A DNA stretch of 64,000 nt from Dongia_A sp035695765 (lineage in GTDB: Bacteria > Pseudomonadota > Alphaproteobacteria > Dongiales > Dongiaceae). The stretch covers positions 26,534 to 90,533 of the forward strand of contig DASRRI010000033.1 in assembly GCA_035695765.1 (NCBI GenBank), in the 5' to 3' direction. A program made the translations under genes and the position numbers. The notes under the pieces were generated by a model. It was not told the DNA's origin. It made no database searches and saw only the letters and a list, made by a program, of their open reading frames with translations. Position 1 is the first letter of the stretch; every line of letters starts with the position of its first letter. Positions 11,300-19,578 of this stretch are shown here, piece by piece.

Positions 11300-12130
11300 A
11301 TGTTTGCCGATCTGGTGGCGGGCCTCAACACCCTGCCGACCGAATCCATGCTCGTGATCGAGCTGGTCGTTGTCTTCAGTCTCATCCCTGTCATGCTGCG
11401 CCCGTTCGGGGCGGCGGGCATGTTCATCTTCATCGCCGTCGGCATCATCGCCGCCAATGTGCAGGTGCTGAAGGCAGCTACGTTCAGCTTCTACGCTTCG
11501 CCGATCCCGCTGGGGACGGTCGCGTTCTCCGCGACCTATATCGCGACCGATGTGCTGACCGAATATTACGGCCGCGCCACGGCGAGGAAGGCTGTGTGGC
11601 TCGGCTTCTCCGCCATGCTGTTGATGACCGTGATGATGCTGCTGATCATGGGCTACAAGCCGATGACCGCCGAGGAAGCGGGCGAGGGCATGGCCTGGGC
11701 TCTCCCGAACGACGAGCACATCAAGGCGCTCTACATGCCGCAGGCGACGTTGCTCATCTCCGGCCTCAGCTCGTACCTGATCAGCCAGTTCAACGACATC
11801 TTCGTGTTCCAGAAGATCCGGAAATTGACCGGCCGCGGGCAACTCTGGGCGCGCGCCTGCGGCTCGACCGCCGTCTCGGCGCTGGTCGATAACACGGTGT
11901 TCTCGACCCTCGCCTGGTACGTGTTTCCGCGCCTGCTCGGCCAGACCGATCAGGCCGTGGATCTCTACACCCTCATCTTCACCTTCATCCTCGGCACCTA
12001 CTGGATCCGCCTGGCGATGGCGTTCCTCGAAGCGCCTGCCATCTATGCCGCGCGCTACTTCCTGCCGGAGGAAGACCGCCGGGCCTACGAAGCGCGTGAT
12101 GGCAGTCCGATGGCGCACGCGGCCGCATGA
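11300..12130 (+). CDS. Queuosine precursor transporter (YhhQ/VUT family)
   Basis: An integral membrane protein of 276 residues with about six hydrophobic helices. Family marks are ATYIATDVLTEYYGR and the SYLISQFNDIFVFQKIRK segment. YhhQ-type proteins import preQ0/preQ1, precursors of the tRNA wobble base queuosine. The next gene is tgt, which inserts the precursor into tRNA, and the start codon of tgt overlaps this stop (ATGA), which strongly supports the role. ATG start with AAGGGAG about 7 bases upstream. The substrate (preQ0 versus preQ1) is not determinable from sequence. Confidence 0.92.
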   Translation: MFADLVAGLNTLPTESMLVIELVVVFSLIPVMLRPFGAAGMFIFIAVGIIAANVQVLKAATFSFYASPIPLGTVAFSATYIATDVLTEYYGRATARKAVWLGFSAMLLMTVMMLLIMGYKPMTAEEAGEGMAWALPNDEHIKALYMPQATLLISGLSSYLISQFNDIFVFQKIRKLTGRGQLWARACGSTAVSALVDNTVFSTLAWYVFPRLLGQTDQAVDLYTLIFTFILGTYWIRLAMAFLEAPAIYAARYFLPEEDRRAYEARDGSPMAHAAA

Positions 12131-13317
12131 GTCTTGCCTACCCCAACTTTGCGTTCGATATCCTCGCCGAAGACCCGAAGGGGACACGGGCGCGGTTGGG
12201 GCGGCTCACCACGCCGCATGGCGTGCTGGCTACGCCCGCCTTCATCTTCTGCGCCACCAAGGCGGCGATGAAGGCGGCCTCGCCGGCGGCGCTGCGGGAT
12301 GAGAAGACGACGATCATCCTCTCCAACACCTATCATCTGATGCTGCAGCCGGGCGCGGAGCTGGTGGCAAAGTTGGGTGGGCTGCATCGGTTCATGGGCT
12401 GGGACGGGCCGATGCTGACCGATTCCGGCGGGTTCCAGATTTTCAGCCTGGGCCATGGCTCGGTTGCGGACGAGATCAAGGGACGGCGCGATATCGCGCG
12501 GCCCAAGACCCTGCTGAAGATCAACGAAAAGGGCGCGGCCTTCCGCTCCTATATCGACGGCAGCAAGCATCTGCTGACGCCGGAAAGCTCGATCGACATC
12601 CAGCGCAAGCTCGGCGCCGACCTCATCGTCACGTTCGACGAATGCACGCCTTATCACTCCGACCGCAAATATACCGAACGCTCGCTGCGCCTCAGCAACC
12701 GCTGGGCCGACCGCTGCATCACCGAGTTCGATCGCGGCCATGACGGTCGCCAAGCGCTCTATGGAATTTTGCAGGGTGGGGTGTACCAGGACCTCCGCCA
12801 CGAGGCAGCGGAATATGTCAATGACCGCCCGTTCTTCGGCAATGCCGTCGGCGGCACGCTTGGCGGCACCAGCGCGGAGATGGACGAGGTCGTGGGCTAC
12901 GCAATGGAAAAGCTCAATCGACATCGCCCGACGCATCTGCTCGGCATCGGCGGCTTTCGCGACATCTTCGCCGGCGTCGCGCAGGGCATCGATACGTTCG
13001 ACTGCGTCAGCCCAACGCGTATCGCCCGCCACGGCGCGGCCCTGATGCCGGGCGTGAAAGGCGAGCGCGTCAATCTCAAGAACGCGCGCTTCAAGGAAGA
13101 CGGCGCGCCGGTGGACGAAGCGTGCGACTGCTATTGCTGCCGCAACTTCTCCCGCGCCTACGTCCATCACCTCATCAAGGCGGAAGAGCTGCTCGGCATG
13201 CAGCTCCTGACCCAGCACAACATCGCCGTGATGAACCGCCTGATGCGCGAAGTGCAGGCGGCTATTCCCGAAGGGCGGCTGGACGAGCTCAAGAAACGCT
13301 GGGTCGCGGATCGGTGA
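12127..13317 (+). CDS. tgt: tRNA-guanine transglycosylase
   Basis: A 396-residue TIM-barrel enzyme that exchanges guanine 34 for preQ1 in GUN-anticodon tRNAs (Asp, Asn, His, Tyr). The substrate-pocket motif DSGGFQIFSL lies near residue 98. The nucleophilic Asp is in FDCVSPTR near residue 291. The zinc site is CDCYCCRNFSRAYVHHL (about 332-348), with the CxCxxC cysteines and His. The ATG overlaps the transporter stop by four bases, so the two are coupled. No queG/queA or other queuosine genes are in the window. Confidence 0.97.
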   Translation: MSLAYPNFAFDILAEDPKGTRARLGRLTTPHGVLATPAFIFCATKAAMKAASPAALRDEKTTIILSNTYHLMLQPGAELVAKLGGLHRFMGWDGPMLTDSGGFQIFSLGHGSVADEIKGRRDIARPKTLLKINEKGAAFRSYIDGSKHLLTPESSIDIQRKLGADLIVTFDECTPYHSDRKYTERSLRLSNRWADRCITEFDRGHDGRQALYGILQGGVYQDLRHEAAEYVNDRPFFGNAVGGTLGGTSAEMDEVVGYAMEKLNRHRPTHLLGIGGFRDIFAGVAQGIDTFDCVSPTRIARHGAALMPGVKGERVNLKNARFKEDGAPVDEACDCYCCRNFSRAYVHHLIKAEELLGMQLLTQHNIAVMNRLMREVQAAIPEGRLDELKKRWVADR

Positions 13318-13424
13318 TCCCTGGCCTATGGCGGCATCGGCTGAACCAATTTGCTCCGACGCAGCCGGCCGTGCGAGGATCGTGACGCTTTCGTGACACG
13401 CCCCTGCCGCTGATCGGACTCCCT

Positions 13425-14267
13425 GTGACCCTTTCCTTCGAATGGACCTTGCTCGTCTTGCTGGCGGCAGTGATGCATGCCGGCTGGAACGTGCTGGTCA
13501 AGTTCGGTGACGACGCCCTGGTCAACATGACCCTGATCATGGGCATGGCTGGGCTCATCGCCCTCGCTTTCACGCCCTTCGTCTCGTTCCCGAATCCGGA
13601 AAGCTGGATCTTTCTCGCAGGATCGCTGCTGACCCACGTCGGCTATTACATCTTCCTGCTGTTCGGCTATCGCTATGGCGATCTGTCGCTGGTCTATCCG
13701 ATCGCGCGCGGCTCGGCGCCGCTGCTGGTGGGCGTGACGTCCTGGATCTTCGTCGGCGAGGTGCTGTCCACCACCGAAATGCTAGGCGTCGCCGCGATCT
13801 CGGCAGGGATTTTCAGCCTGGCGATCGACCGCGCCCATGATCGCGAACACAAATGGCGGCCGGTGATCTTCGGGCTGCTCACCGGCCTCACCATCATGAG
13901 CTACACCCTGTGCGACGGGCAGGGCGTGCGCGTTGCCGGCGACAAATACGGCTACATCGTCTGGCTGTTCCTGCTGGATGCGCCGGTACTCGTCCTTGTG
14001 GCGTGGCATCGGCGCGGCCCCGTGTTCTTCGCGCTGGTAGCCCGCCACTGGAAAGTGGGCGCCGTCGGCGGCGCGCTCTCCATGGCGGCCTACGGCATCG
14101 CAATCTACGCCATGAGCCAGGCCTTCATGGCGCAAGTGGCGGCGCTACGCGAGACCAGCGTGATCTTTGCCGCGATCTTCAGCACCATCATCCTGAAAGA
14201 GCGCTTCCACCCCCGCCGCTACGCCGCCGTCGCAATGGTGGCGCTGGGGGCGGTGCTGCTGCATTGA
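13425..14267 (+). CDS. EamA/DMT-family membrane transporter
   Basis: A protein of 280 residues with about ten membrane helices in two EamA-like halves. Typical marks are the SLVYPIARGSAPLLVG stretch at the end of helix 3-4 and ALRETSVIFAAIFSTIILKERF near the C-terminus. Drug/metabolite transporters export or import small organic molecules, and the substrate cannot be inferred. GTG start at 13425, with a weak ribosome-binding site. It stands alone between tgt and a convergent minus-strand group. Nothing recognisable lies in the 107 bases before it. Confidence 0.88.
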   Translation: MTLSFEWTLLVLLAAVMHAGWNVLVKFGDDALVNMTLIMGMAGLIALAFTPFVSFPNPESWIFLAGSLLTHVGYYIFLLFGYRYGDLSLVYPIARGSAPLLVGVTSWIFVGEVLSTTEMLGVAAISAGIFSLAIDRAHDREHKWRPVIFGLLTGLTIMSYTLCDGQGVRVAGDKYGYIVWLFLLDAPVLVLVAWHRRGPVFFALVARHWKVGAVGGALSMAAYGIAIYAMSQAFMAQVAALRETSVIFAAIFSTIILKERFHPRRYAAVAMVALGAVLLH

Positions 14268-14307
14268 CGGGAGTATTGCCTCACCACTTCTACTTCATCG
14301 CGTGCAA

Positions 14308-14604
14308 TCAATTGCCAGCGTGGTCGCGGTCTACCGTTTCCTGAGATTCGAACTCAAAGCCGACATGCGGAATTGCCGCAGCCGGATAACCGGCGGCCGA
14401 GAGCGCGTCTCGAAATTCAGCTTCGAGGTTCGGATCAGCGCGCAGGGCGTCACGCTCCCGGTCAGTCCTCGTCTTGATCCACATTGCTAGGTAACGCGGA
14501 TCAATATCTGTTGCGCCGAAGCTCACAACTTGGGCCTTCCGACAACGCCGGCGCGCCAGCCGCCGAATAGCTCGTCTGGTGCGCCAGAGGGCTAGGAAGG
14601 GCAT
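14308..14604 (-). CDS. Small conserved-looking protein of unknown function
   Basis: About 98 residues, 30 bases downstream of the cyclophilin gene and in the same direction, so possibly cotranscribed. The C-terminal 70 residues look like a real compact domain: a YLAMWIKTRTDRERDAL helix, then AEFRDALSAAGYP and IPHVGFEFESQETVDRD. The first about 25 residues are Arg-rich and unlike the rest. A GTG about 26 codons in could be the true start. I do not recognise the family. Confidence 0.55.
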   Translation of the reverse strand: MPFLALWRTRRAIRRLARRRCRKAQVVSFGATDIDPRYLAMWIKTRTDRERDALRADPNLEAEFRDALSAAGYPAAAIPHVGFEFESQETVDRDHAGN

Positions 14605-14634
14605 CGGAACGCGGATGCTCTTCGCCGCCGCATT

Positions 14635-15111
14635 CTACGCCGCGAACTTCACGGTCTTGATCTTGTCGCCCTGCTTCAAGGCGTGCATGACTTCGAGCCC
14701 GTCCACCACCTTGCCGAAGACGGTGTGATTGTTGTCGAGGTGCGGCTGCGGCTCCAGCACCAGAAAGAATTGCGAACCGCCGGTGTCGCGGCCGCGATGC
14801 GCCATGGAGAGCGAGCCTTCGACGTGCTTGTGCGGATTGCCCTTCAGCTCGCACGCGATCTCCCAGCCCGGGCCGCCGGATCCGGTGCCATTCGGGCAGC
14901 CGCCCTGGGCGACGAAGCCGGGGATGACGCGGTGGAACTTCAGCCCGTCGTAGAAGCCGTCCTTCGCCAGCGTATAGAAATTGGCGACGGTGTTGGACGC
15001 CACGTCGGGATAGAACTCGATCGTGATGTCGCCGCGGTCGGTCGACATCACCGCCTTGGTGAGGGTCTTCAGCGTGTCGGGCGCGACGTCGTGGACCTTG
15101 AGCTTGGCCAT
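14635..15111 (-). CDS. Cyclophilin-type peptidyl-prolyl cis-trans isomerase
   Basis: A 158-residue cytoplasmic PPIase with no signal peptide. The cyclophilin core is complete: the FHRVIPGFVAQGG catalytic Arg block, GxxGPGWEIACE, SMAHRGRDTGGSQFFL and the VFGKVVDGLEVM block near the C-terminus. It catalyses proline isomerisation during protein folding (PpiB-like). ATG start with AGGAG about 7 bases upstream. Its neighbours rppH and the small unknown gene are on the same strand. Confidence 0.94.
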   Translation of the reverse strand: MAKLKVHDVAPDTLKTLTKAVMSTDRGDITIEFYPDVASNTVANFYTLAKDGFYDGLKFHRVIPGFVAQGGCPNGTGSGGPGWEIACELKGNPHKHVEGSLSMAHRGRDTGGSQFFLVLEPQPHLDNNHTVFGKVVDGLEVMHALKQGDKIKTVKFAA

Positions 15112-15191
15112 GATGATCTCCTGCTTACGAAAATTGGGCCTTTGGTAGCGGCCGCGGGCGCTGCTGTCGACCCCAATTCAGTGCCGCCAAT

Positions 15192-15713
15192 TCAGTGCCG
15201 GATGAGAGGCGCGAATTCCGCTATCAGGGCCTCGTAGAGCGAGCGCTTGAACGGCACGATCAGGTCCGGCAGCTCGGCTAGCTCGGCCCACCGCCAGGAC
15301 GAGAATTCGGGATGTTCGGTCGCGATGTTGATGTCGCGGTCGGTGCCCAGGAACCGGAATGCAAACCATTTCTGGCGCTGGCCGCGGAACCTTCCTTTCC
15401 ACAAGAGCGGCACCAGCTCCACCGGCAAATCATAGGTCAGCCAATCGCGGCTCTCGCCGATGAAGCGGGCGCGGTCCGTGCCGATCTCCTCATGCATTTC
15501 CCGCCAGGCGGCCTGCAGCGGCTCCTCGTGCGTGTCGATGCCGCCTTGCGGCATTTGCCAGGCGGGGCCGGGATTATCGATGCGCTGCGCGACGAACACC
15601 TGGCCCTTCTGATTGACCAGCATGATGCCGACGCCCGGCCTGTACGGCAGTTGGGCAATCTGTTCGGTGGTCAAGGTAGGTGGCGGCGGATATTCCACGG
15701 AATGAAGATTCAC
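15192..15713 (-). CDS. rppH: RNA pyrophosphohydrolase (Nudix)
   Basis: A 173-residue Nudix hydrolase of the RppH/dinucleoside polyphosphatase group. It removes pyrophosphate from 5'-triphosphorylated RNA, which starts 5'-dependent mRNA decay. The Nudix box reads GGIDTHEEPLQAAWREMHEEIG, fitting GX5EX7REUXEEXGU. The N-terminal YRPGVGIMLVN and WQMPQGG segments are typical, as are the WFAFRF block and the C-terminal WRW motif. GTG start, 13 bases after the YibQ-like stop, so probably in the same transcript. Confidence 0.93.
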   Translation of the reverse strand: MNLHSVEYPPPPTLTTEQIAQLPYRPGVGIMLVNQKGQVFVAQRIDNPGPAWQMPQGGIDTHEEPLQAAWREMHEEIGTDRARFIGESRDWLTYDLPVELVPLLWKGRFRGQRQKWFAFRFLGTDRDINIATEHPEFSSWRWAELAELPDLIVPFKRSLYEALIAEFAPLIRH

Positions 15714-15726
15714 TAGGTTTAATTGT

Positions 15727-16731
15727 CTACTCTTTGACCAAGGCGCTCATGGGCACAAGCGAAATCTCGTCGCGCCCGACCAGAGCGCGCTGCCAGGCTG
15801 GAAACAGAGTCGCGGTGCTCGATGAATCGACGATGCCGAGCGCGGCACCGCGGCGGCGGGCCAGCGCCATGACGGACTGGATGGACCGCTCGATATCCGG
15901 CTCCGCCGCCTGCCCCGCGATCGTGTCGTCGGCGGCGAGAGTAAGCGGCGCGGTCACCGGCATGCCGATAATGGCAAGGCCGGCTTTCTGCAGATGTTTC
16001 AGGATCGGCTGCAATGCAGTGGCATCCGCCAGAAATGATTCGCCTCCGGTGACGGCAACGCCTGCAATCATCGGCGCGCGCGCAAGCATGGCATCCAGCC
16101 GCCGCAGATTTTCTTCGGGGCTGAACTGGCGCGCGAGGCCATCATCCGATGAGTCCTCCTGCAATGGCAGATCCAGCAAGGCTTCGTGTCCATAGGCGCG
16201 CGCCGCCGCAATCCACGCGGCAAGATCGGGTGCATCGCCGGCAAAGCTTAGGCTCGCTTCCGGCGGCGCGCCGGTGATGGCGCGCACCGTATCGGTGCGC
16301 TCGCGGCCGAGGCCGGTGATGACCAGCGCGACGCGCGGCGCTTCGGCGGAAACCGTGCTGGGCCGGCCGAATCGCCGCCACGCCGCCTGGTCGCCGCCTC
16401 CCTCGGAAAGCGCTGCGCCGGGATCGGGCGGATATCTGGCCAGCAGGTCGGACGGCGAGATGTCCTCCTCGATCGCAACGCTAACTGTGGTTTCCTTGGC
16501 GACCGGCGCCGCCGGCATGGACTGCAACTGCGTCCTTTGGGCCGGCCCTTGCGCTTGTGGAACGTCGGCGCCGGGCAGGCTGATGGTCGCAGGACCCAAT
16601 TGGCCCAGTCCGCCGCTCAGGGCGATGTAGGCAATGCCGCCCGCGATCCCGATCACCAGCAGGCAGATCACAAGAAAACCGGGGCCGCCGAACAGCCCGG
16701 AAACGGACTGTGGCGACCCCGGTGAACGCAA
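15727..16731 (-). CDS. Divergent polysaccharide deacetylase (YibQ family)
   Basis: A 334-residue protein with one N-terminal membrane anchor (about 18-38) and a periplasmic domain of the divergent polysaccharide deacetylase family (DUF610/YibQ). Supporting motifs are VALVITGLG, EASLSFAG, HEALLDLPLQ and GMPVTAP. The substrate is unknown, and the gene commonly sits next to envC and ctpA. The start is TTG at 16731, supported by AGGAGG 8 bases upstream that overlaps the ctpA stop. In this copy the canonical deacetylase metal motif is not obvious, consistent with the divergent family. Confidence 0.85.
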   Translation of the reverse strand: MRSPGSPQSVSGLFGGPGFLVICLLVIGIAGGIAYIALSGGLGQLGPATISLPGADVPQAQGPAQRTQLQSMPAAPVAKETTVSVAIEEDISPSDLLARYPPDPGAALSEGGGDQAAWRRFGRPSTVSAEAPRVALVITGLGRERTDTVRAITGAPPEASLSFAGDAPDLAAWIAAARAYGHEALLDLPLQEDSSDDGLARQFSPEENLRRLDAMLARAPMIAGVAVTGGESFLADATALQPILKHLQKAGLAIIGMPVTAPLTLAADDTIAGQAAEPDIERSIQSVMALARRRGAALGIVDSSSTATLFPAWQRALVGRDEISLVPMSALVKE

Positions 16732-16743
16732 GGAAAGTGCCTC

Positions 16744-18186
16744 CTAGTTTGCCGCTTGCTTCTGCAGCAGCGACAGGCCGCGCAGCAGATCGAGCGCGCG
16801 GGCCAACTGATAATCCTCGGTCGGACGCGCGATCTGCTGCTTCTCCGAACCGACGAACGGCTCCTTGTCCTCCGGCTTGGCCTGGGTCTTGGCGGCATTG
16901 TCAGCTGGCTTTGCGGGCTCCTGCTGCTCCTGGACGCCCTGGGTCTCCGCCGGCAATTGCTCCGAGTTGTTCGTCTTGTCGTCGGGATTGGACAAGGCAC
17001 CGCGCAGATCCGATTCATGCGTGCCTTTCTCCGGGCCCAAGGCCTCGACCTTTGCCTGCTGGACTTCGATGTCGGGCTCGATGCCCTTGGCCTGGATCGA
17101 GCGGCCGGACGGCGTGTAATAGCGCGCGGTGGTGAGGCGAATCGCGCCATGGTTCGGGATCGGGATAATCGATTGCACCGAACCCTTGCCGAACGACTTG
17201 GTGCCGAGCACGATCGCCCGCCGCTGATCCTGCAGCGCGCCGGAGACGATCTCCGAGGCGGAGGCCGAACCGCCATTGATCAGGATGACGATCGGCTTGC
17301 CGCCCATCAGATCACCGGATTCGGCGTTCCAGCGCTGCGCCTCTTCGCTCTTGCGGCCGCGGGTGGAGACGATCTCGCCCTTCTCCATGAAATCGTCGCA
17401 CACCGCGATCGCCTGATCGAGCAGGCCGCCCGGATTGTTGCGCAGATCGAGCACGAGGCCCTGCAGGTCGTTCTTGGTCGCTTCCTTCAGCTTGGTAAGC
17501 GCGTCCTTGAGGCCGCTATCGGTCTTTTCGCTGAAGCTGGAAATGCGGACATAGCCGACATTGCCCTGCTCCAGTTCCCAGCGCACGGATTTGACCGCGA
17601 TCACGGCGCGCTTCAGCGTCACCTCGAACGGATCCTGATTGCCGCGGATGATGGTGAGCTTGATCGCGGAGCCGACTTCGCCGCGCATCTTCTCGACCGC
17701 GTCGTTGAGCGACAGCCCCATGATCGGCTGGCCGTCGAGCGCGGAGATGAGGTCGCCGGGCTGCAGCCCGGCTTCCGCCGCCGGTGTCCCGTCCATCGGC
17801 GAGACCACCTTGATCAGGCCGTCTTCCATCGTGACTTCGATGCCAAGGCCGCCGAACTCGCCCTTGGTCTGGACCTGCATATCGCCGAAGTCTTTCTGAT
17901 TGAGATAGCTCGAATGCGGGTCGAGCGAGGTCAACATGCCGTTGACCGCAGCTTCGATCAGCTTCTCATCGTCGGTCGGCTCGACGTAATTGTCCCGGAT
18001 GCGCTCGAACACCTCGCCGAACAGGTTCAGCTGCTCATAGGTGTTGGGTGATGATGCGGCCTGCGCGCGGACGCTCGATGCATGGAACGCGACGGCGCCG
18101 ATGGTGATGCCGGCAGCCAGCGCGGTGGCGGCGAGAAGTGAGGTTCGAAACATTCGCTTAGCGACCTTCTGTGAAGTGCGAGACAT
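16744..18186 (-). CDS. ctpA: C-terminal processing serine protease (S41, CtpA)
   Basis: A 480-residue periplasmic protease with a signal peptide (about 1-40), a PDZ domain (GGLGIEV to GQPIMGLSL), and an S41 catalytic core. The nucleophilic Ser is in GGSASASEI (about 307) and the general base Lys in GTKSFGKGSVQ (about 333). The C-terminal 100 residues are low-complexity, Lys/Glu/Ala/Gln rich. Ctp proteases trim peptidoglycan hydrolases and lipoproteins. The position directly after the envC-like gene suggests that envelope factors are its substrates. ATG start at 18186; an internal ATG eleven codons in is an alternative. Confidence 0.94.
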   Translation of the reverse strand: MSRTSQKVAKRMFRTSLLAATALAAGITIGAVAFHASSVRAQAASSPNTYEQLNLFGEVFERIRDNYVEPTDDEKLIEAAVNGMLTSLDPHSSYLNQKDFGDMQVQTKGEFGGLGIEVTMEDGLIKVVSPMDGTPAAEAGLQPGDLISALDGQPIMGLSLNDAVEKMRGEVGSAIKLTIIRGNQDPFEVTLKRAVIAVKSVRWELEQGNVGYVRISSFSEKTDSGLKDALTKLKEATKNDLQGLVLDLRNNPGGLLDQAIAVCDDFMEKGEIVSTRGRKSEEAQRWNAESGDLMGGKPIVILINGGSASASEIVSGALQDQRRAIVLGTKSFGKGSVQSIIPIPNHGAIRLTTARYYTPSGRSIQAKGIEPDIEVQQAKVEALGPEKGTHESDLRGALSNPDDKTNNSEQLPAETQGVQEQQEPAKPADNAAKTQAKPEDKEPFVGSEKQQIARPTEDYQLARALDLLRGLSLLQKQAAN

Positions 18187-18231
18187 CTGCCTCTCGTCGG
18201 GTGGGCAGTATCGTGGGGGCGGCCTTACTGA

Positions 18232-19578
18232 TCACTTAAACCAGGGGGCCGGGTCGAACGGCTGTCCGCTGCGACGCAATTCGACATAAAGCTGGGGGTG
18301 TCCTTGCGTGGTTTCAATCATGGCACCCACCGGCTCGCCAGCCTTCAACCATTGCCCGACGACGACGTCAACATGGGCAAGGCCGGCCAGGACCGTATGA
18401 TAGCCGCCGCGGTGCTCGATGATCAATATTTGGCCGTAGGACCGGAACGGCCCTTCGAACACGATCTGGCCATCGAACGGGGTCACCACCTGGGCGCCGG
18501 CACGGGTGGCGATGACCACCCCCTTGCCTTCGCCGAAGGCATCGGTGCTCTGCCCGAATTTCGCCGCAATCTCCCCGCGCGCGGGCCGGATCAGCCCGCC
18601 AGGCTGCCTCGGAAAGGCCGGCAGGTCGGCCGGCGGGGGCTGCAGCCGCATGGCGGGGGGAAGCTGCGGCGTGATCGCGGCCATCTGCTCCCCAGCTTCC
18701 TCCTCGCTGGCCTCGGCTTCCTTGCTCCCCTTCTGTTCCCTTTCCTGTTCAGCCTGTTGCCGTTCGGCGGCCAGGCGTTCTGCCTCTTTTTTCGCCGCTT
18801 CCGCCGCCTTCCTGGCGGCCTCGATCGCTGCGGCTTGTTGCCGCGCCTCTTCCTCGGCCCGCGCGGATTCCAGCCGGTCGAGCAGGTCCTTGAGGCTCTT
18901 CGCCTGGTCGGCCAGCTGGGCCTGGCGCTGCTTGCGTTCCTCGCTCTGGGCCAGGGTCGCTTCCTGGAGCCGGGCTTTTTCCTTGAGCAGTGCGGCCAGA
19001 TGCTGGTTTTCCTGCGCCAGGCGATCGACCGACGCGGCCAGTTCCTCCTGCCGGGCGGCGGCCAGCTCGCGCAATTCCTGGATCTCCGCCAGATCGCTTT
19101 GCAATTGCCGCGCACGCTGATCGAGCGCCTGGGTCGCCGCCGCCATCAGGATCGCAGCGCGCGCCTCGTCGACCGGCGTGCGGTCGGAGAAGAAGGCCGC
19201 CTGCGCTGGCCGCAGCGACAGCCGCTCCAGTGCCATCAAAGTTTCGCTCAATTGCCGGCGCTTGAGGTCGAGATCGGTGGTGCTGGTCTTCTCGCGCTCC
19301 GATAGATCCGCCAGCTCATGCTCCAGCTTGGTTGCTTCGGATTCGGCGTCCTGCACCTCGGCCGCCGAGCGGACCAGCGATTGCTGCAGACGCGCGACGT
19401 CCTGCGCGAGTTCGTCGGCCTTCTGCCTCAGCTCGTTGGCCTCGATCTTGCCCTGGTCGATCTGCTCCTGGATCTGCTGCAGGTCTTCGGGGGATTGCGC
19501 CCATGCCGCATCGCCGCCGGCCAGCAACAGGGCCAGCGCACATCCGCACCGCAGCAAGCGCGGATCAGGCAGTCGCAC
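18232..19578 (-). CDS. EnvC-like murein hydrolase activator (coiled coil plus LytM domain)
   Basis: A 448-residue exported protein: signal peptide (about 1-27), long coiled coil (about 28-290), then a LytM/M23 fold (about 330-448). The zinc ligands of active M23 enzymes are missing. The first motif reads FGQSTDAFG rather than FGxRxHPxxxxxxxHxGxD, and the HxH position reads LYVELR. This matches EnvC, which activates septal amidases instead of cutting peptidoglycan itself. The GTG start overlaps the end of gpmI by 14 bases, and ctpA follows after 45 bases. It probably acts in daughter-cell separation. Confidence 0.9.
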   Translation of the reverse strand: MRLPDPRLLRCGCALALLLAGGDAAWAQSPEDLQQIQEQIDQGKIEANELRQKADELAQDVARLQQSLVRSAAEVQDAESEATKLEHELADLSEREKTSTTDLDLKRRQLSETLMALERLSLRPAQAAFFSDRTPVDEARAAILMAAATQALDQRARQLQSDLAEIQELRELAAARQEELAASVDRLAQENQHLAALLKEKARLQEATLAQSEERKQRQAQLADQAKSLKDLLDRLESARAEEEARQQAAAIEAARKAAEAAKKEAERLAAERQQAEQEREQKGSKEAEASEEEAGEQMAAITPQLPPAMRLQPPPADLPAFPRQPGGLIRPARGEIAAKFGQSTDAFGEGKGVVIATRAGAQVVTPFDGQIVFEGPFRSYGQILIIEHRGGYHTVLAGLAHVDVVVGQWLKAGEPVGAMIETTQGHPQLYVELRRSGQPFDPAPWFK

